Assembly: GCF_014541205.1 (NCBI RefSeq)
Contig: NZ_CP061280.1
Coordinates: 884,798-948,797, forward strand
From: Mannheimia bovis
Lineage (GTDB): Bacteria; Pseudomonadota; Gammaproteobacteria; Enterobacterales; Pasteurellaceae
Direction of reading: 5' to 3'
Length of the DNA: 64,000 nt
Made by a program: the position numbers and the translations under genes. The notes under the pieces were generated by a model. That model saw only the letters and a program-made list of their open reading frames with translations. It had not been told where the DNA came from and did no database searches. This document shows, piece by piece, positions 1 through 10,289 of this stretch. Position 1 is the first letter of the stretch; each line of letters begins with the position of its first letter.

Positions 1-558
1 TGCTACCGAGTTTGGGCGGAAGTTGCTTTGAATAGGACCGGGCTCAATCAGCGAAACATAAATATTTGAGCCGTATAGTTCGCAACGTAAAGTATCAGCA
101 AGCCCTTCTAACGCAAACTTAGTGGCATTATAAGCTCCACGATAGTGCATAGCCGCAAAACCTAAAATACTGCTGTTGATTAATATTCTGCCATAGTTTT
201 GGGCGCGAAAAATTTTCATCGCTTGATTAATCACTTCCCAAGTGCCGAACACATTCGTTTCAAAAATTTCACGCAGGGCTTCTCTTGGCACATCTTCTAC
301 ACAACCGGGCTGACCGTAACCGGCATTGCAAAAAATTGCATCTAATTGACCGCTTGTTTGAATGTATTCAAAGGCATTTTGGATATGTGCTGACCGGGTT
401 ACATCAAGCAAAAGACATTCAAATCCTTCTGATTTCAACCGCTCGACATCTTGCTCTTTTCGGCAACTGGCGATCACTCGCCAGCCTGCATCTTTGAGAT
501 AGTGTGCAGTAGCATATCCAATACCGGAAGAGCAACCTGTGATTAAAATCGTTTTCAT
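1..558 (-). CDS. SDR-family oxidoreductase, C-terminus cut off by window edge
   Basis: The reading frame starts at an ATG at 558 and runs off the left end, leaving 186 residues. The start reads MKTILITGCSSGIGYATA, with the Rossmann TGxxxGIG motif of classical short-chain dehydrogenases. A CNAG motif lies in the middle and YxxxK (YRGAYNATK) at about residue 145, preceded by the catalytic Ser (INSS). An IEPGPI segment follows, typical of the cofactor-binding region. It should be a cytoplasmic NAD(P)(H)-dependent oxidoreductase; the substrate cannot be read from the sequence. Its start codon lies one base after the stop codon of the upstream nitroreductase gene, so the two are almost certainly co-transcribed. 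Family assignment is firm; no specific name is supported. Confidence 0.88.
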   Translation of the reverse strand, partial: MKTILITGCSSGIGYATAHYLKDAGWRVIASCRKEQDVERLKSEGFECLLLDVTRSAHIQNAFEYIQTSGQLDAIFCNAGYGQPGCVEDVPREALREIFETNVFGTWEVINQAMKIFRAQNYGRILINSSILGFAAMHYRGAYNATKFALEGLADTLRCELYGSNIYVSLIEPGPIQSNFRPNSVA

Positions 559-559
559 T

Positions 560-1123
560 TTATCTAATATAGCTTACAAAACCGTCTAAACTCTCACTTT
601 CTGGGGCAAGTGTAATTTGCTCTTCCGTTTCAGGAGAACCAATCATTATTAAGGCAATCACTTTATCTTGATCTTGGCAGCCAAAAGCAGAACGAAGTGC
701 TGAGCCGTTTACCCATTTATTGGTAATCCAGACTGTATCAAAACCTAATGCGTTTGCTGCCAATTGAATGGCATAGCTGCTACAACCGGCAGTTATCATC
801 TGCTCCCAAGCCGGTACTTTTGCAATACTATGATCTAACTTCGCAACCACACCAATGATCATCGGGGCTTGATTTGCTAATTTCTCCGCTTTTTTTAAGC
901 GTTCCTCACCCATATCAAATTCTGCAACTGCAGCTTTAAAAAGCTCGTAGAGTTGTGGCATTCCACTTTTTTCAATGACGACAAAATGATAAGGTTTTAA
1001 TTTTCCGTGATCCGGAGCTCTAAGCCCTGCTTTTAATATTTTTTCCAGTTGTTCTGGAGTTGGGGCTTTATCGCCAAATTTTTTGCTGGAACGACGGTGA
1101 TGTAATAAATCTATAATTTGCAT
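560..1123 (-). CDS. ydjA: Small nitroreductase-family flavoprotein, YdjA-like
   Basis: A 187-residue protein of the compact nitroreductase fold, the size of E. coli YdjA. Near the N-terminus it has HHRRSSKKFGDKAP (FMN phosphate-binding RRS) and then APDHGKLKPYHF, matching the APDHGxLxPWRF block of the YdjA group. The C-terminal half holds GCSSYAIQLAANALGFDTVW and a late IGSPE segment, which line the FMN site in this family. The natural substrate is unknown; members reduce nitro compounds or quinones in vitro with NAD(P)H. It is probably co-transcribed with the SDR gene that starts one base after it. It is divergent from sppA across a 105-base gap. Confidence 0.85.
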   Translation of the reverse strand: MQIIDLLHHRRSSKKFGDKAPTPEQLEKILKAGLRAPDHGKLKPYHFVVIEKSGMPQLYELFKAAVAEFDMGEERLKKAEKLANQAPMIIGVVAKLDHSIAKVPAWEQMITAGCSSYAIQLAANALGFDTVWITNKWVNGSALRSAFGCQDQDKVIALIMIGSPETEEQITLAPESESLDGFVSYIR

Positions 1124-1228
1124 AAAAATTACCTTTTATGAATGTCTTTTGACTTAAAGCATAGCATATTTTATTCATTCCGTGATTGCTTTATACTGTG
1201 CCGATTATTTTATTTCTAGGAAATTCCG

Positions 1229-3085
1229 ATGTTTAATATTTTAAAAGCAATTTACCGAATGTTTCGTTGCATTAGAGAGTGTGTGATAAACCTCTTTTTT
1301 GTCTTATTTATTCTACTATTAGTGCCTGTGGTAGGCTTTATTGCTTCTTCTCAAAGCACACAAAAGCCGGTTTTTACGCAAGGGGCATTACGGTTAAATT
1401 TAGACGGCTATTTGGCGGATAACCGTGAAGAATTTACCGATTTCTACCGCTTGTTGCAGTCAGAATTAGGCAGCAGTGAGCCATTTAAAATTTCGACTTT
1501 TGATGTGGTGCAAGCGATTAGCAAAGCAAAAAATGATCCGCAAATTACAGGGTTGGTGTTAGATTTACATAATCTGCAAAGTGCCGATTTTTCCTCTTTA
1601 GACTTTATTGGTAATGAAATCAATAACTTCAAGGAATCAGGCAAGCCAGTCATTGCTATTGGCGAGCAGTATTCACAAAAGCAATATTACCTGGCTTCTT
1701 TTGCTGATGAAATTTATTTGAACAAAGTAGGTTCTGTGGAGCTTCAAGGTTTAAGCTATGCCAATACCTATTTCAAAACCTTGTTAGATAAAATTGAAGC
1801 TGAGCCACATATTTTCCGTGTAGGTACTTACAAATCAGCGGTTGAGCCTTTTATGCGTGATGATATGTCTGAAGAAGCTAAACAAAATGCACGAGGCTGG
1901 CTCAATGGTACTTGGCAACAAGTAGTGGAGACGATTGCTCACAACCGCAAAATCTCCCCACAAGAAATCAATTTATCTGCCGAAACCTATATTGAAAAAT
2001 ATAAGGCAGCAAAAGGCGATGATGCACAGTTCGCCTTAAATCAAAAGTGGGTAACACAGCTGGTGTCTAACCAAGAGAGCAAAGCAAAATTGATAGAACA
2101 ATTTGGCGAAAACAGTGAAGGTGATTATAACCACATTGAGTTTTTAGACTACGAACTTGAGCTAAATGACCGTTTTGCTTACATCAACGCCCCTAAAATT
2201 GCTGTTGTGAATGTGGAAGGGGCAATTATGACAGGTGAGAGCGACCAAACAGGTGTAGGCAGTGAAACCATCGTAAAATTATTGCAGGAAGCAAGAGCCG
2301 ATAAAAACGTAGAAGGTTTAATTTTACGCATTAATAGCCCAGGTGGAAGTGCGGTAGCATCAGAGCTTATTCGCCAAGAAGTAGACGCATTGCAAAAACA
2401 AGGGAAACCTGTAGTCGCTTCAATGGGCGGAATGGCAGCATCAGGTGGTTACTGGATTGCGGCAACCAGCGATAAAATTATCGCCAGCCCAAATACCATC
2501 ACCGGTTCAATCGGTATTTTTGGTTTAGCCGTAACTTTTGAAAAAACAGCTAAAAACTTAGGTGTGAATGAAGATGGTATTGCAACCTCTGCACTTGCTG
2601 AGCCAATCGGTTTGAAAAGCCTACCGAAAGAGCAAGGTGAAGTGCTGCAAATCGGCATTGAAAATGGTTATGACCGCTTCTTAGAGCTTGTTGCTCGTGG
2701 CAGGGAAATGCCAAAAGAGGCGGTGGATAAGGTTGCTCAAGGGCAAGTTTGGTTAGGTTCTGATGCACTCAAACACGGTTTAGTTGATGAATTAGGCAAT
2801 TTTAATGTAGCTTTTGTTAGATTATCCGATTTAATCAATCAAAAACGTGAAGCACAGAGCAAAGCAAAAGTTGAGCAATTCGGCTTACAATGGTTTGCCG
2901 AACAAGACGACAGCCTATTTGGCACGCTTGCCCGTGATTTCAAAACTCAGCTACAAGTGAGCCTGACAAACTGGCTTGATTTACCTGTGCTGAAGCAATC
3001 GCAGAAACAGGTAGAAATGCTTTCCCGCTTTAACGATCCAAAGCAGATGTATCTCTACTGTTTAAATTGTGGAAAAGTAAATTAA
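1229..3085 (+). CDS. sppA: Signal peptide peptidase SppA (protease IV)
   Basis: The 618-residue length matches E. coli SppA. An N-terminal membrane anchor (about residues 17-40, NLFFVLFILLLVPVVGF) is followed by two tandem S49 peptidase domains. The general-base Lys sits in GTYKSAVEPF (Lys202) in the first domain and the nucleophile Ser in GGMAASGGYW (Ser405) in the second, the split catalytic dyad of the long SppA form. It digests cleaved signal peptides at the periplasmic face of the inner membrane. It is a single gene, followed by an inverted pair of uptake sequences and then the TPP riboswitch of the next gene. The C-terminal tail (YLYCLNCGKVN) has two cysteines and no recognised role. 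Confidence 0.95.
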   Translation: MFNILKAIYRMFRCIRECVINLFFVLFILLLVPVVGFIASSQSTQKPVFTQGALRLNLDGYLADNREEFTDFYRLLQSELGSSEPFKISTFDVVQAISKAKNDPQITGLVLDLHNLQSADFSSLDFIGNEINNFKESGKPVIAIGEQYSQKQYYLASFADEIYLNKVGSVELQGLSYANTYFKTLLDKIEAEPHIFRVGTYKSAVEPFMRDDMSEEAKQNARGWLNGTWQQVVETIAHNRKISPQEINLSAETYIEKYKAAKGDDAQFALNQKWVTQLVSNQESKAKLIEQFGENSEGDYNHIEFLDYELELNDRFAYINAPKIAVVNVEGAIMTGESDQTGVGSETIVKLLQEARADKNVEGLILRINSPGGSAVASELIRQEVDALQKQGKPVVASMGGMAASGGYWIAATSDKIIASPNTITGSIGIFGLAVTFEKTAKNLGVNEDGIATSALAEPIGLKSLPKEQGEVLQIGIENGYDRFLELVARGREMPKEAVDKVAQGQVWLGSDALKHGLVDELGNFNVAFVRLSDLINQKREAQSKAKVEQFGLQWFAEQDDSLFGTLARDFKTQLQVSLTNWLDLPVLKQSQKQVEMLSRFNDPKQMYLYCLNCGKVN

Positions 3086-3094
3086 TCAATGCTA

Positions 3095-3151
3095 ACAAGC
3101 GGTTTATTTTTCAGAAAATTTTGCAAATTTTTTGTGGAAATAACCGCTTGT
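3095..3151 (+). terminator. Inverted uptake-sequence pair after sppA
   Basis: ACAAGCGGTT at 3095-3104 faces AACCGCTTGT at 3142-3151, so the two uptake cores can pair as a stem-loop just after the sppA stop codon. Inverted uptake sequences at gene ends are known to act as terminators in Pasteurellaceae. The long loop makes termination strength uncertain. Confidence 0.55.
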
Positions 3152-3167
3152 AAGCTATACTAAAAGC

Positions 3168-3249
3168 GCTTGTCGGAGTGCCATAAGGCTGAGATCGCAA
3201 CTGCGAGATCCGTCGAACCTGTAGGTTAGTACCTGCGTAGGGAACAAGT
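3168..3249 (+). promoter_or_regulatory. TPP riboswitch (THI element) upstream of thiD-thiE
   Basis: The conserved THI-box blocks appear in order: GGAGTGCC, GGCTGAGATC, a short variable helix, then GAACCTG, GGTTAGTACCTGCGTAGG and GGAACAAG. CTTG at the left edge can pair with CAAG at the right edge to close P1. Thiamine pyrophosphate binding is expected to repress the thiD-thiE gene starting about 70 bases downstream. Whether control is transcriptional or translational is not clear; no strong T-tract terminator is seen before the start codon. Confidence 0.95.
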
Positions 3250-3321
3250 TTTAACATTCAATTTTACCTATTGCCACATCTCTGACAAGCAAACCCTAAC
3301 TTTAAAAAAGAGGATTTTGCG

Positions 3322-4845
3322 ATGTCTATTTCTAATACCCATCAACCTAAAGTGATTTGGACGGTTGCCGGTTCAGATTCTTGTGCCGGAGCAGGGCTAC
3401 AAACCGATTTACATACCTTTCACGATTTTAATTTAGTTGGTTGTTCGGTGGTTACGTCTGTTACCGCCCAACATCCACACGGCGTGCTTTGTGTAACACC
3501 TATTGATGATCACACCTTCCGCCAGCAGTTTGAAGCCCTATTAATGCAAGGCTATCCAAATGCAATCAAAATTGGCTTACTTTGTTCACAGGCTCAAGTT
3601 GAGATTTTATGTGAATATATCCAAAAAATTCGATTAGAAAGTAAAAACTATTGCTTTGTGGTTTACGATCCTGTTGCGGTAGCAAGTAGCGGACAGTCTC
3701 TCTCAGACAGTATTTTATTACCCGTAGTGCAAGAAAAACTCTATCCGTTAGTTGATCTGATTACACCAAATGGAACTGAATTAGCCCTATTGAGTGAGAC
3801 TGAAATTAATACGTTTGATGATGTGAAAATAGCTGCTCAAATGCTTATTTCACAAGGTGTGAAGGCGGTTTTAGCTAAAGGCGGGCATTTTGAATGGCAG
3901 GGTGAAACGGTAAGTGATTATCTGTTTAACTCCCAAGAAATTTTTTCCTTTTCCCACCCAAGACTGCAAAGTGTTAATACACACGGTACAGGTTGTACCT
4001 ATGCTTCTGCGGTAGGTTCAATGTTAGCCAAAGGTTTTGATTTGCCTGATGCCGTAACCGTTGCTACTGCGTATTTACAAAAAGGTTTATCGGAAAAAGA
4101 AGGGAGAGGGCAAACTGCACTAAGTTCGTTATGCCACACAGGCTACCCGGAAGATATTGATTTCTTCCCTCAAACCGCACTGGTTTCTGCACCGCTCAAT
4201 TTGCCGAAAAAACCTTTTGCGGCAACTGATTATCAGCTTGGGCTTTACCCTGTGGTAGAGAGTTTTGAGTGGGTTGAACGTTTAATTTCAGCTGGGGTAA
4301 AAACTTTGCAAATTCGTGTGAAAAATCGACCGCTTGTAGAGATTGAAACAGAAATTGCACATTCAATAGAGCTTGCAAAACAACACAATGTGCGACTGTT
4401 CGTGAATGATTACTGGCAGCTTGCAGTGAAATATCAGGCTTACGGTGTGCATTTAGGGCAGGAAGATTTAGCCACAGCAGATTTAAATGCTATCCAACAA
4501 GCAGGATTACGTTTAGGCGTTTCCACTCACGGCTATTTTGAAATTATGCGAGCCTTAGCAATTCAACCTTCTTATATTGCATTTGGACACGTTTTCCCAA
4601 CGCAAACAAAGGAAATGCCATCGCAGCCACAGGGACTGGTTAATTTAGCGAAATATGTCGATCTGGTTGCACCACTTCAAATTCCAACGGTAGCAATTGG
4701 CGGAATTAATGAAGATAGAATTGAAAATGTGATGAGCACAGGCGTAGGCAGTGCGGCGGTTGTAAGTGCCATTACGCAGGCGACAGATTGGCAACAAGCG
4801 GTTAAAAATCTGGAAAAATTTGCAAGTGGCGTAGATAACGCTTAG
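3322..4845 (+). CDS. thiDE: ThiD-ThiE fusion: HMP(-P) kinase / thiamine phosphate synthase
   Basis: A 507-residue two-domain enzyme. Residues about 8-265 are a ribokinase-like HMP/HMP-P kinase, with [13 protein letters not shown] at the N-terminus and the anion-hole/catalytic motif GTGCTYAS near residue 223. Residues about 300-500 are thiamine-phosphate synthase, with [30 protein letters not shown] (substrate phosphate and pyrophosphate binding) and a final VAIGGI barrel strand. Together they would phosphorylate hydroxymethylpyrimidine to HMP-PP and couple it to thiazole phosphate. GAGG precedes the ATG. The TPP riboswitch upstream and the thiM unit elsewhere in the window show a thiamine salvage function. 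In H. influenzae, as I recall, thiD and thiE are separate genes, so the fusion is a point of difference. Confidence 0.94.
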   Translation: MSISNTHQPKVIWTVAGSDSCAGAGLQTDLHTFHDFNLVGCSVVTSVTAQHPHGVLCVTPIDDHTFRQQFEALLMQGYPNAIKIGLLCSQAQVEILCEYIQKIRLESKNYCFVVYDPVAVASSGQSLSDSILLPVVQEKLYPLVDLITPNGTELALLSETEINTFDDVKIAAQMLISQGVKAVLAKGGHFEWQGETVSDYLFNSQEIFSFSHPRLQSVNTHGTGCTYASAVGSMLAKGFDLPDAVTVATAYLQKGLSEKEGRGQTALSSLCHTGYPEDIDFFPQTALVSAPLNLPKKPFAATDYQLGLYPVVESFEWVERLISAGVKTLQIRVKNRPLVEIETEIAHSIELAKQHNVRLFVNDYWQLAVKYQAYGVHLGQEDLATADLNAIQQAGLRLGVSTHGYFEIMRALAIQPSYIAFGHVFPTQTKEMPSQPQGLVNLAKYVDLVAPLQIPTVAIGGINEDRIENVMSTGVGSAAVVSAITQATDWQQAVKNLEKFASGVDNA

Positions 4846-4855
4846 TTCATTGAAA

Positions 4856-4885
4856 AAAGAGTAGTTTAGGCTACTACTCTTTTTA
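4856..4885. terminator. Bidirectional terminator between thiDE and the DUF2827 gene
   Basis: Perfect 10-bp stem AAAGAGTAGT / ACTACTCTTT around a 7-base loop. It is flanked by T-runs on the plus strand and by A-runs (T-runs on the minus strand) on the other side. It serves two convergent genes whose stop codons lie at 4845 and 4922. Confidence 0.85.
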
Positions 4886-4921
4886 CTTATAAGTGGTATA
4901 AAAATACGCAAAAATTGCAAA

Positions 4922-6061
4922 CTATTCAAATAGTCTTTTAATCTCTTTTTCGTAATAATATAGATTAACAGGATTTGTTGGGAGTAAGGAAGCTAAGTAT
5001 TCATTAGCTCGTTTCACATATTCACTATGCTGCTTATCGTGATTTTCAATTACATCAAGTAATACATTTGCTCCTTCAAATGCATCAAATTGATCGTAAT
5101 AGTAGCCTACCCCCTTGGGGATAAAAGTTGAATTATGGATAAACGGATATCCGCCATATAAAGCATCAAAATAGGCATAATTTAGTCCGTTCTCCCATTG
5201 ATGACTCAGTACAATATCAACATAACGAGTTAGAAAATCAGGCATTTGATAGCGAGCTTCCACCGTCATTACATTATCACGCACAAGATTGGTATATCCG
5301 ATAAAATTAAAGAAAGTTGGGTTATCTTTTTTATCAAACGTATTGCACATATAAACGTGCTTAATCTTTTCAGGTGCGGCTCGATAGGCTTGTTCAGCAA
5401 TCAAAATAGGTATAAAACTGGTTTTAACTACATTGATATTCGGCTCAAATGAAGCAATCCGCTTACTTTTGGCATTGAGATCGGGTTGATAGCCAAAGGT
5501 AAGATTATGATCTTTTTTTAATCGATCAATCACTTTATCGCAAAATAGAGGAGACCAAATCATTGGTACAACATAAGTCGGGCAGCGATAAAGCGTTGAG
5601 AAGTAAGAACGGCAAGTGTTTTCGTGATGTGGTAATGTCCAAACACTATCAAAATAAGTACCATTAAATACTCTACCGGAAGGTTTATTGAATAGCACAT
5701 ATTCAATATCCATTACAAAATCATTGCCGATTTTATAGCCAACGACTTTACCACCGTGCTGTCGAACTCGCTTGGCTTTTTCTGCCTCAATCACTAATGT
5801 GCCCTCAATTAATAAGTCAAGATCATCAATTACATCTTCTACATAAGCAAAGGTTAGCCCCAGATCGTGTATCATAAAACCTTCTGGAGGGGTAGAGCGT
5901 TTCTCTGGTCCCCAAGAAACAAGCACAATATTTTCAACAATGTTTGATGCTTTGAGTAATTGATACAGAAAAATAATATTTTGGCACGCACCATTCGCCC
6001 AAATATCAGTAATCTTGGCTTCTAAGTTAAAGGTAATCCCAATCTTATAACGCTTTTCCAT
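4922..6061 (-). CDS. DUF2827-family protein, probable glycosyltransferase-like partner of the adhesin
   Basis: A 379-residue soluble protein with no signal peptide or membrane segment. I recognise it as DUF2827, a family without an established function; its alternating layout and closing segments (CRSYFSTLYRCPTYVVPMIW, YPFIHNST) recall GT-B glycosyltransferases. The start is set at 6061 (MEKRYKIGITF) because AGGAAAGAG lies just upstream; a longer frame from 6085 would begin inside a terminator stem. It follows the trimeric autotransporter on the same strand, separated by that terminator, so it may be expressed by read-through. A role in modifying the Ser/Thr/Asn-rich adhesin is inferred from position only; a role in surface polysaccharide is an alternative. 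Confidence 0.7.
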   Translation of the reverse strand: MEKRYKIGITFNLEAKITDIWANGACQNIIFLYQLLKASNIVENIVLVSWGPEKRSTPPEGFMIHDLGLTFAYVEDVIDDLDLLIEGTLVIEAEKAKRVRQHGGKVVGYKIGNDFVMDIEYVLFNKPSGRVFNGTYFDSVWTLPHHENTCRSYFSTLYRCPTYVVPMIWSPLFCDKVIDRLKKDHNLTFGYQPDLNAKSKRIASFEPNINVVKTSFIPILIAEQAYRAAPEKIKHVYMCNTFDKKDNPTFFNFIGYTNLVRDNVMTVEARYQMPDFLTRYVDIVLSHQWENGLNYAYFDALYGGYPFIHNSTFIPKGVGYYYDQFDAFEGANVLLDVIENHDKQHSEYVKRANEYLASLLPTNPVNLYYYEKEIKRLFE

Positions 6062-6073
6062 TCTCTTTCCTGA

Positions 6074-6107
6074 TAAAAAACTCATCTATATTTGTGTATA
6101 GATGAGT
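6074..6107 (-). terminator. Terminator between adhesin and DUF2827 gene
   Basis: Perfect 11-bp inverted repeat ACTCATCTATA / TATAGATGAGT with a 6-base loop. On the minus strand it is followed by six T. The T-run ends only a few bases before the Shine-Dalgarno of the DUF2827 gene, so read-through would directly set expression of that gene. Confidence 0.85.
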
Positions 6108-6889
6108 TCAGATAGCCTAAATTGATTTTATTTCCACTGATAACCCATACCGGCTCCAAAGGTGTAATCACCTTGTGTAGTTGCTCCGGCACTCATTTTT
6201 AAGATAACTTTATTATTATCTGATGCTTTAGAGTAACCTACAGCAATTGCACTTTCTCCATTATAGTTACCTACACCAACACCCAATAAGTTAGCCCCAG
6301 CTTGCGTTACTTGTGGAATGTTAGCAACTGCAACAGCACCAGCAACGCCTGCTTTTAATTTGCGTTTGGTTTTATCGAGATCCGCAGATACTTTATCTAA
6401 TTGACGCTTATTAACCGCATCGGTTGGTTTAACACCATCAGCCACGTTTGCTATACGACGTTCATTGCCTACACTTCCTACCGAAACCGTATTTACTTCA
6501 TCAGCAACAGAATTCGCACCTAATGCAACAGAATTTTCTGCATTTGCCTGTGCATTATGCCCAACTGCGGTTGCATTTTTCTTGGTTGCTCTTGCCTTCT
6601 GACCAACTGCAGTGCTATTAGGAGCAGAAGCAGCTGCTTTTTGTCCAAATGCAGAAGCATTGCTTGCTGAGACTTTGGCTTCAGAACCATATTGGGTTGT
6701 AGAAACATCGCCATCATCTTCCCCTAATAAACGCTGTGCTGTTTGTTCAACAGCAGAAGCAGAAGAGGCTGCTGATTTAGACGAATTTATCGCTTCAGTA
6801 GCTGAAGTTGCCGCAGCATTTGCAGAATTTGCCGCTGATGTAGCAGAGTTAGCAGCTGCAGTAGCTGAATTACCTGCTTGCGTTGCAGA

Positions 6890-7790
6890 GTTACTTGCAT
6901 CAGTTGCTGAGCTTGCGGCTGATATAGCAGAGTTAGCAGCCGCGGTAGCAGAAGTACCTGCTTGTGTTGCAGAATTACTTGCATCAGTTGCTGAGCTTGC
7001 GGCTGATGTAGCAGAGTTAGCAGCTGCAGTAGCTGAATTACCTGCTTGAGTTGCAGAGTTACTTGCATCAGTTGCTGAGCTTGCGGCTGAGGTTGCTGAA
7101 TTAGCAGCAGCGGTAGCGGAATTGCTTGCTTGTGTTGCAGAGTTACTTGCATCAGTTGCTGAACTTGCGGCTGATGTAGCAGAGTTAGCAGCTGCAGTAG
7201 CTGAATTACCTGCTTGTGTTGCAGAGTTACTTGCATCAGTTGCTGAGCTTGCGGCTGAGGTTGCTGAGTTAGCAGCAGCGGTAGCGGAATTACCTGCTTG
7301 TGTTGCTGAGCTTGCGGCTGAGGTTGCCGAGTTAGCAGCCGCGGTAGCAGAAGTACTTGCTTGAGTTGCAGAGTTACTTGCATCAGTTGCTGAGCTTGCG
7401 GCTGAGGTTGCTGAATTAGCAGCTGCAGTAGCTGAATTACCTGCTTGAGTTGCAGAGTTACTTGCATCAGTTGCTGAGCTTGCGGCTGAGGTTGCCGAGT
7501 TAGCAGCCGCGGTAGCAGAAGTACTTGCTTGTGTTGCAGAGTTACTTGCATCAGTTGCTGAGCTTGCGGCTGAGGTTGCTGAATTAGCAGCTGCAGTAGC
7601 TGAATTACCTGCTTGAGTTGCAGAGTTACTTGCATCAGTTGCTGAGCTTGCGGCTGAGGTTGCCGAGTTAGCAGCCGCGGTAGCAGAAGTACTTGCTTGA
7701 GTTGCAGAGTTACTTGCATCAGTTGCTGAGCTTGCGGCTGAGGTTGCTGAATTAGCAGCTGCAGTAGCTGAATTACCTGCTTGAGTTGCA
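6890..7790 (-). repeat. 84-bp tandem repeats in the adhesin stalk (28-residue unit)
   Basis: Successive copies of GCAGAGTTACTTGCATCAG (plus strand) recur at 84-base spacing, for example starting at 7053 and 7137. The encoded 28-residue unit is of the form SATQAGNSATAAANSATSAA plus SSATDASN. One unit near 7300 is shortened. By length the block holds about 11 units, and all length changes preserve the reading frame. Confidence 0.9.
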
Positions 7791-9905
7791 GAGTTACTTG
7801 CAGCAATCGCTGAGTCTGCCGCTGACGTTGCTGAGTTGCTTGCAGCAGAAGCTGAAGTTGCCGCTGACGTTGCAGAATTACTTGCCGCAATCGCTGAGTC
7901 TGCTGCTGACGTTGCAGAATTGCTCGCTGCAGTCGCTGAAGTTGCCGCTGACGTTGCTGAGTTGCTTGCAGCAGAAGCTGAAGTTGCCGCTGACGTTGCT
8001 GAGTTGCTTGCAGCAGAAGCTGAAGTTGCCGCTGACGTTGCAGAATTACTTGCCGCAATCGCTGAGTCTGCTGCTGACGTTGCAGAATTGCTCGCTGCAG
8101 TCGCTGAAGTTGCCGCTGACGTTGCTGAGTTGCTTGCAGCAGAAGCTGAAGTTGCCGCTGACGTTGCTGAGTTGCTTGCAGCAGAAGCTGAAGTTGCCGC
8201 TGACGTTGCAGAATTACTTGCAGCAATCGCTGAGTCTGCCGCTGACGTTGCAGAATTGCTCGCTGCAGTCGCTGAAGTTGCCGCTGACGTTGCTGAGTTG
8301 CTTGCAGCAATCGCTGAGTCTGCTGCAGATGTTGCAGAGTTACTTGCCGCAATCGCTGAGTCTGCTGCAGATGTTGCAGAGTTACTTGCAGCAGAAGCTG
8401 AAGTTGCCGCTGACGTTGCAGAATTACTTGCCGCAATCGCTGAATTTGCCGCTGACGTTGCAGAATTACTTGCCGCAATCGCTGAGTCTGCTGCAGATGT
8501 TGCAGAATTACTTGCCGCAATCGCTGAGTCTGCTGCAGATGTTGCAGAGTTACTTGCAGCAGAAGCTGAAGTTGCCGCTGACGTTGCAGAATTACTTGCC
8601 GCAATCGCTGAATTTGCCGCTGACGTTGCAGAATTACTTGCCGCAATCGCTGAGTCTGCTGCAGATGTTGCAGAATTACTTGCCGCAATCGCTGAGTCTG
8701 CTGCAGATGTTGCAGAGTTACTTGCAGCAGAAGCTGAAGTTGCCGCTGACGTTGCAGAGTTACTTGCAGCAGAAGCTGAAGTTGCCGCTGACGTTGCAGA
8801 GTTACTTGCAGCAGAAGCTGAAGTTGCCGCTGACGTTGCAGAATTACTTGCCGCAATCGCTGAGTCTGCTGCAGATGTTGCAGAGTTGCTTGCAGCAATC
8901 GCTGAGTCTGCTGCAGATGTTGCAGAGTTACTTGCTGCAGTCGCTGAAGTTGCCGCTGACGTTGCTGAGTTGCTTGCAGCAGAAGCTGAAGTTGCCGCTG
9001 ACGTTGCTGAGTTGCTTGCAGCAGAAGCTGAAGTTGCCGCTGACGTTGCAGAATTACTTGCCGCAATCGCTGAGTCTGCCGCTGACGTTGCAGAGTTACT
9101 TGCAGCAGAAGCTGAAGTTGCCGCTGACGTTGCTGAGTTGCTTGCAGCAGAAGCTGAAGTTGCCGCTGACGTTGCTGAGTTGCTTGCAGCAGAAGCTGAA
9201 GTTGCCGCTGACGTTGCAGAGTTACTTGCAGCAGAAGCTGAAGTTGCCGCTGACGTTGCAGAGTTACTTGCAGCAGAAGCTGAAGTTGCCGCTGACGTTG
9301 CAGAGTTACTTGCAGCAGAAGCTGAAGTTGCCGCTGACGTTGCAGAATTACTTGCCGCAATCGCTGAGTCTGCTGCAGATGTTGCAGAGTTGCTTGCAGC
9401 AATCGCTGAGTCTGCCGCTGACGTTGCTGAGTTGCTTGCAGCAGAAGCTGAAGTTGCCGCTGACGTTGCAGAATTACTTGCCGCAATCGCTGAAGTTGCC
9501 GCTGACGTTGCTGAGTTGCTTGCAGCAGAAGCTGAAGTTGCCGCTGACGTTGCAGAGTTACTTGCAGCAGAAGCTGAAGTTGCCGCTGACGTTGCTGAGT
9601 TGCTTGCAGCAGAAGCTGAAGTTGCCGCTGACGTTGCAGAATTACTTGCCGCAATCGCTGAGTCTGCCGCTGACGTTGCAGAGTTACTTGCAGCAGAAGC
9701 TGAAGTTGCCGCTGACGTTGCTGAGTTGCTTGCCGCAATCGCTGAGTCTGCTGCAGATGTTGCAGAGTTACTTGCAGCAGAAGCTGAAGTTGCCGCTGAC
9801 GTTGCAGAATTGCTCGCTGCAGTCGCTGAATTTGCCGCTGACGTTGCTGAGTTGCTTGCAGCAGAAGCTGAAGTTGCCGCTGACGTTGCAGAATTGCTTG
9901 CTGCA
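7790..9905 (-). repeat. 42-bp tandem repeats in the adhesin stalk (14-residue unit)
   Basis: About 2.1 kb of near-identical 42-base units encode 14-residue blocks such as SATSAATSASAASN and SATSAADSAIAASN. Dividing the length by 42 gives about 50 units. A few sub-types (SASAASN, DSAIAASN, TSATAASN) recur in patches, which suggests recent duplication of multi-unit blocks. Confidence 0.92.
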
Positions 9906-10289
9906 GAGGCTGCTGCAACTGCGGTACTCACTGCTCCTTCAATTTTGGCTAAATTAGTTGTAACAGTTGCGGCAGCTGTTGAAGCGGCACTAATAGCGTT
10001 TTTCGCTGTTTGTGATAAACCATAAGTGATTACGCCACTTGCTCCACTCACAGTAAGATCTGATGTTGCAGCAAAGGTTATATTATCATTAGTAGAAAGC
10101 ATCCAACTTTCAGCTTCTTTTGCTTGCTCCTCCCCCTCATTTTTAACATTAAATTTGAAGGTGTTATTTGCATCAGCTTTTGTGTTTAATCCCTCCAATG
10201 CTTGATCTGCGGTATTTTGTGCAGCTTGGGCTGCGGTAGAAGCCGCTGTTGCTTTAACTTGTGCAGCATCAGCAGTCGTTTGAGCATTA

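Noticed and set aside
7790-9905. CRISPR array
   Set aside because: Units are contiguous 42-base coding repeats without unique spacers, and no cas genes are near.
7786-10025. Several very long open frames in the plus and alternative minus frames across the adhesin stalk
   Set aside because: They are side effects of the Ala/Ser/Thr/Asn repeats, which lack stop triplets in other frames. They have no start signals or domains, and only the minus frame fits a known protein family.
6128-10198. A separate gene starting at 10198
   Set aside because: The codon there is TTG, with no ribosome site and no signal peptide. It is the same frame as the upstream half, and the segment is the tail of the split adhesin.
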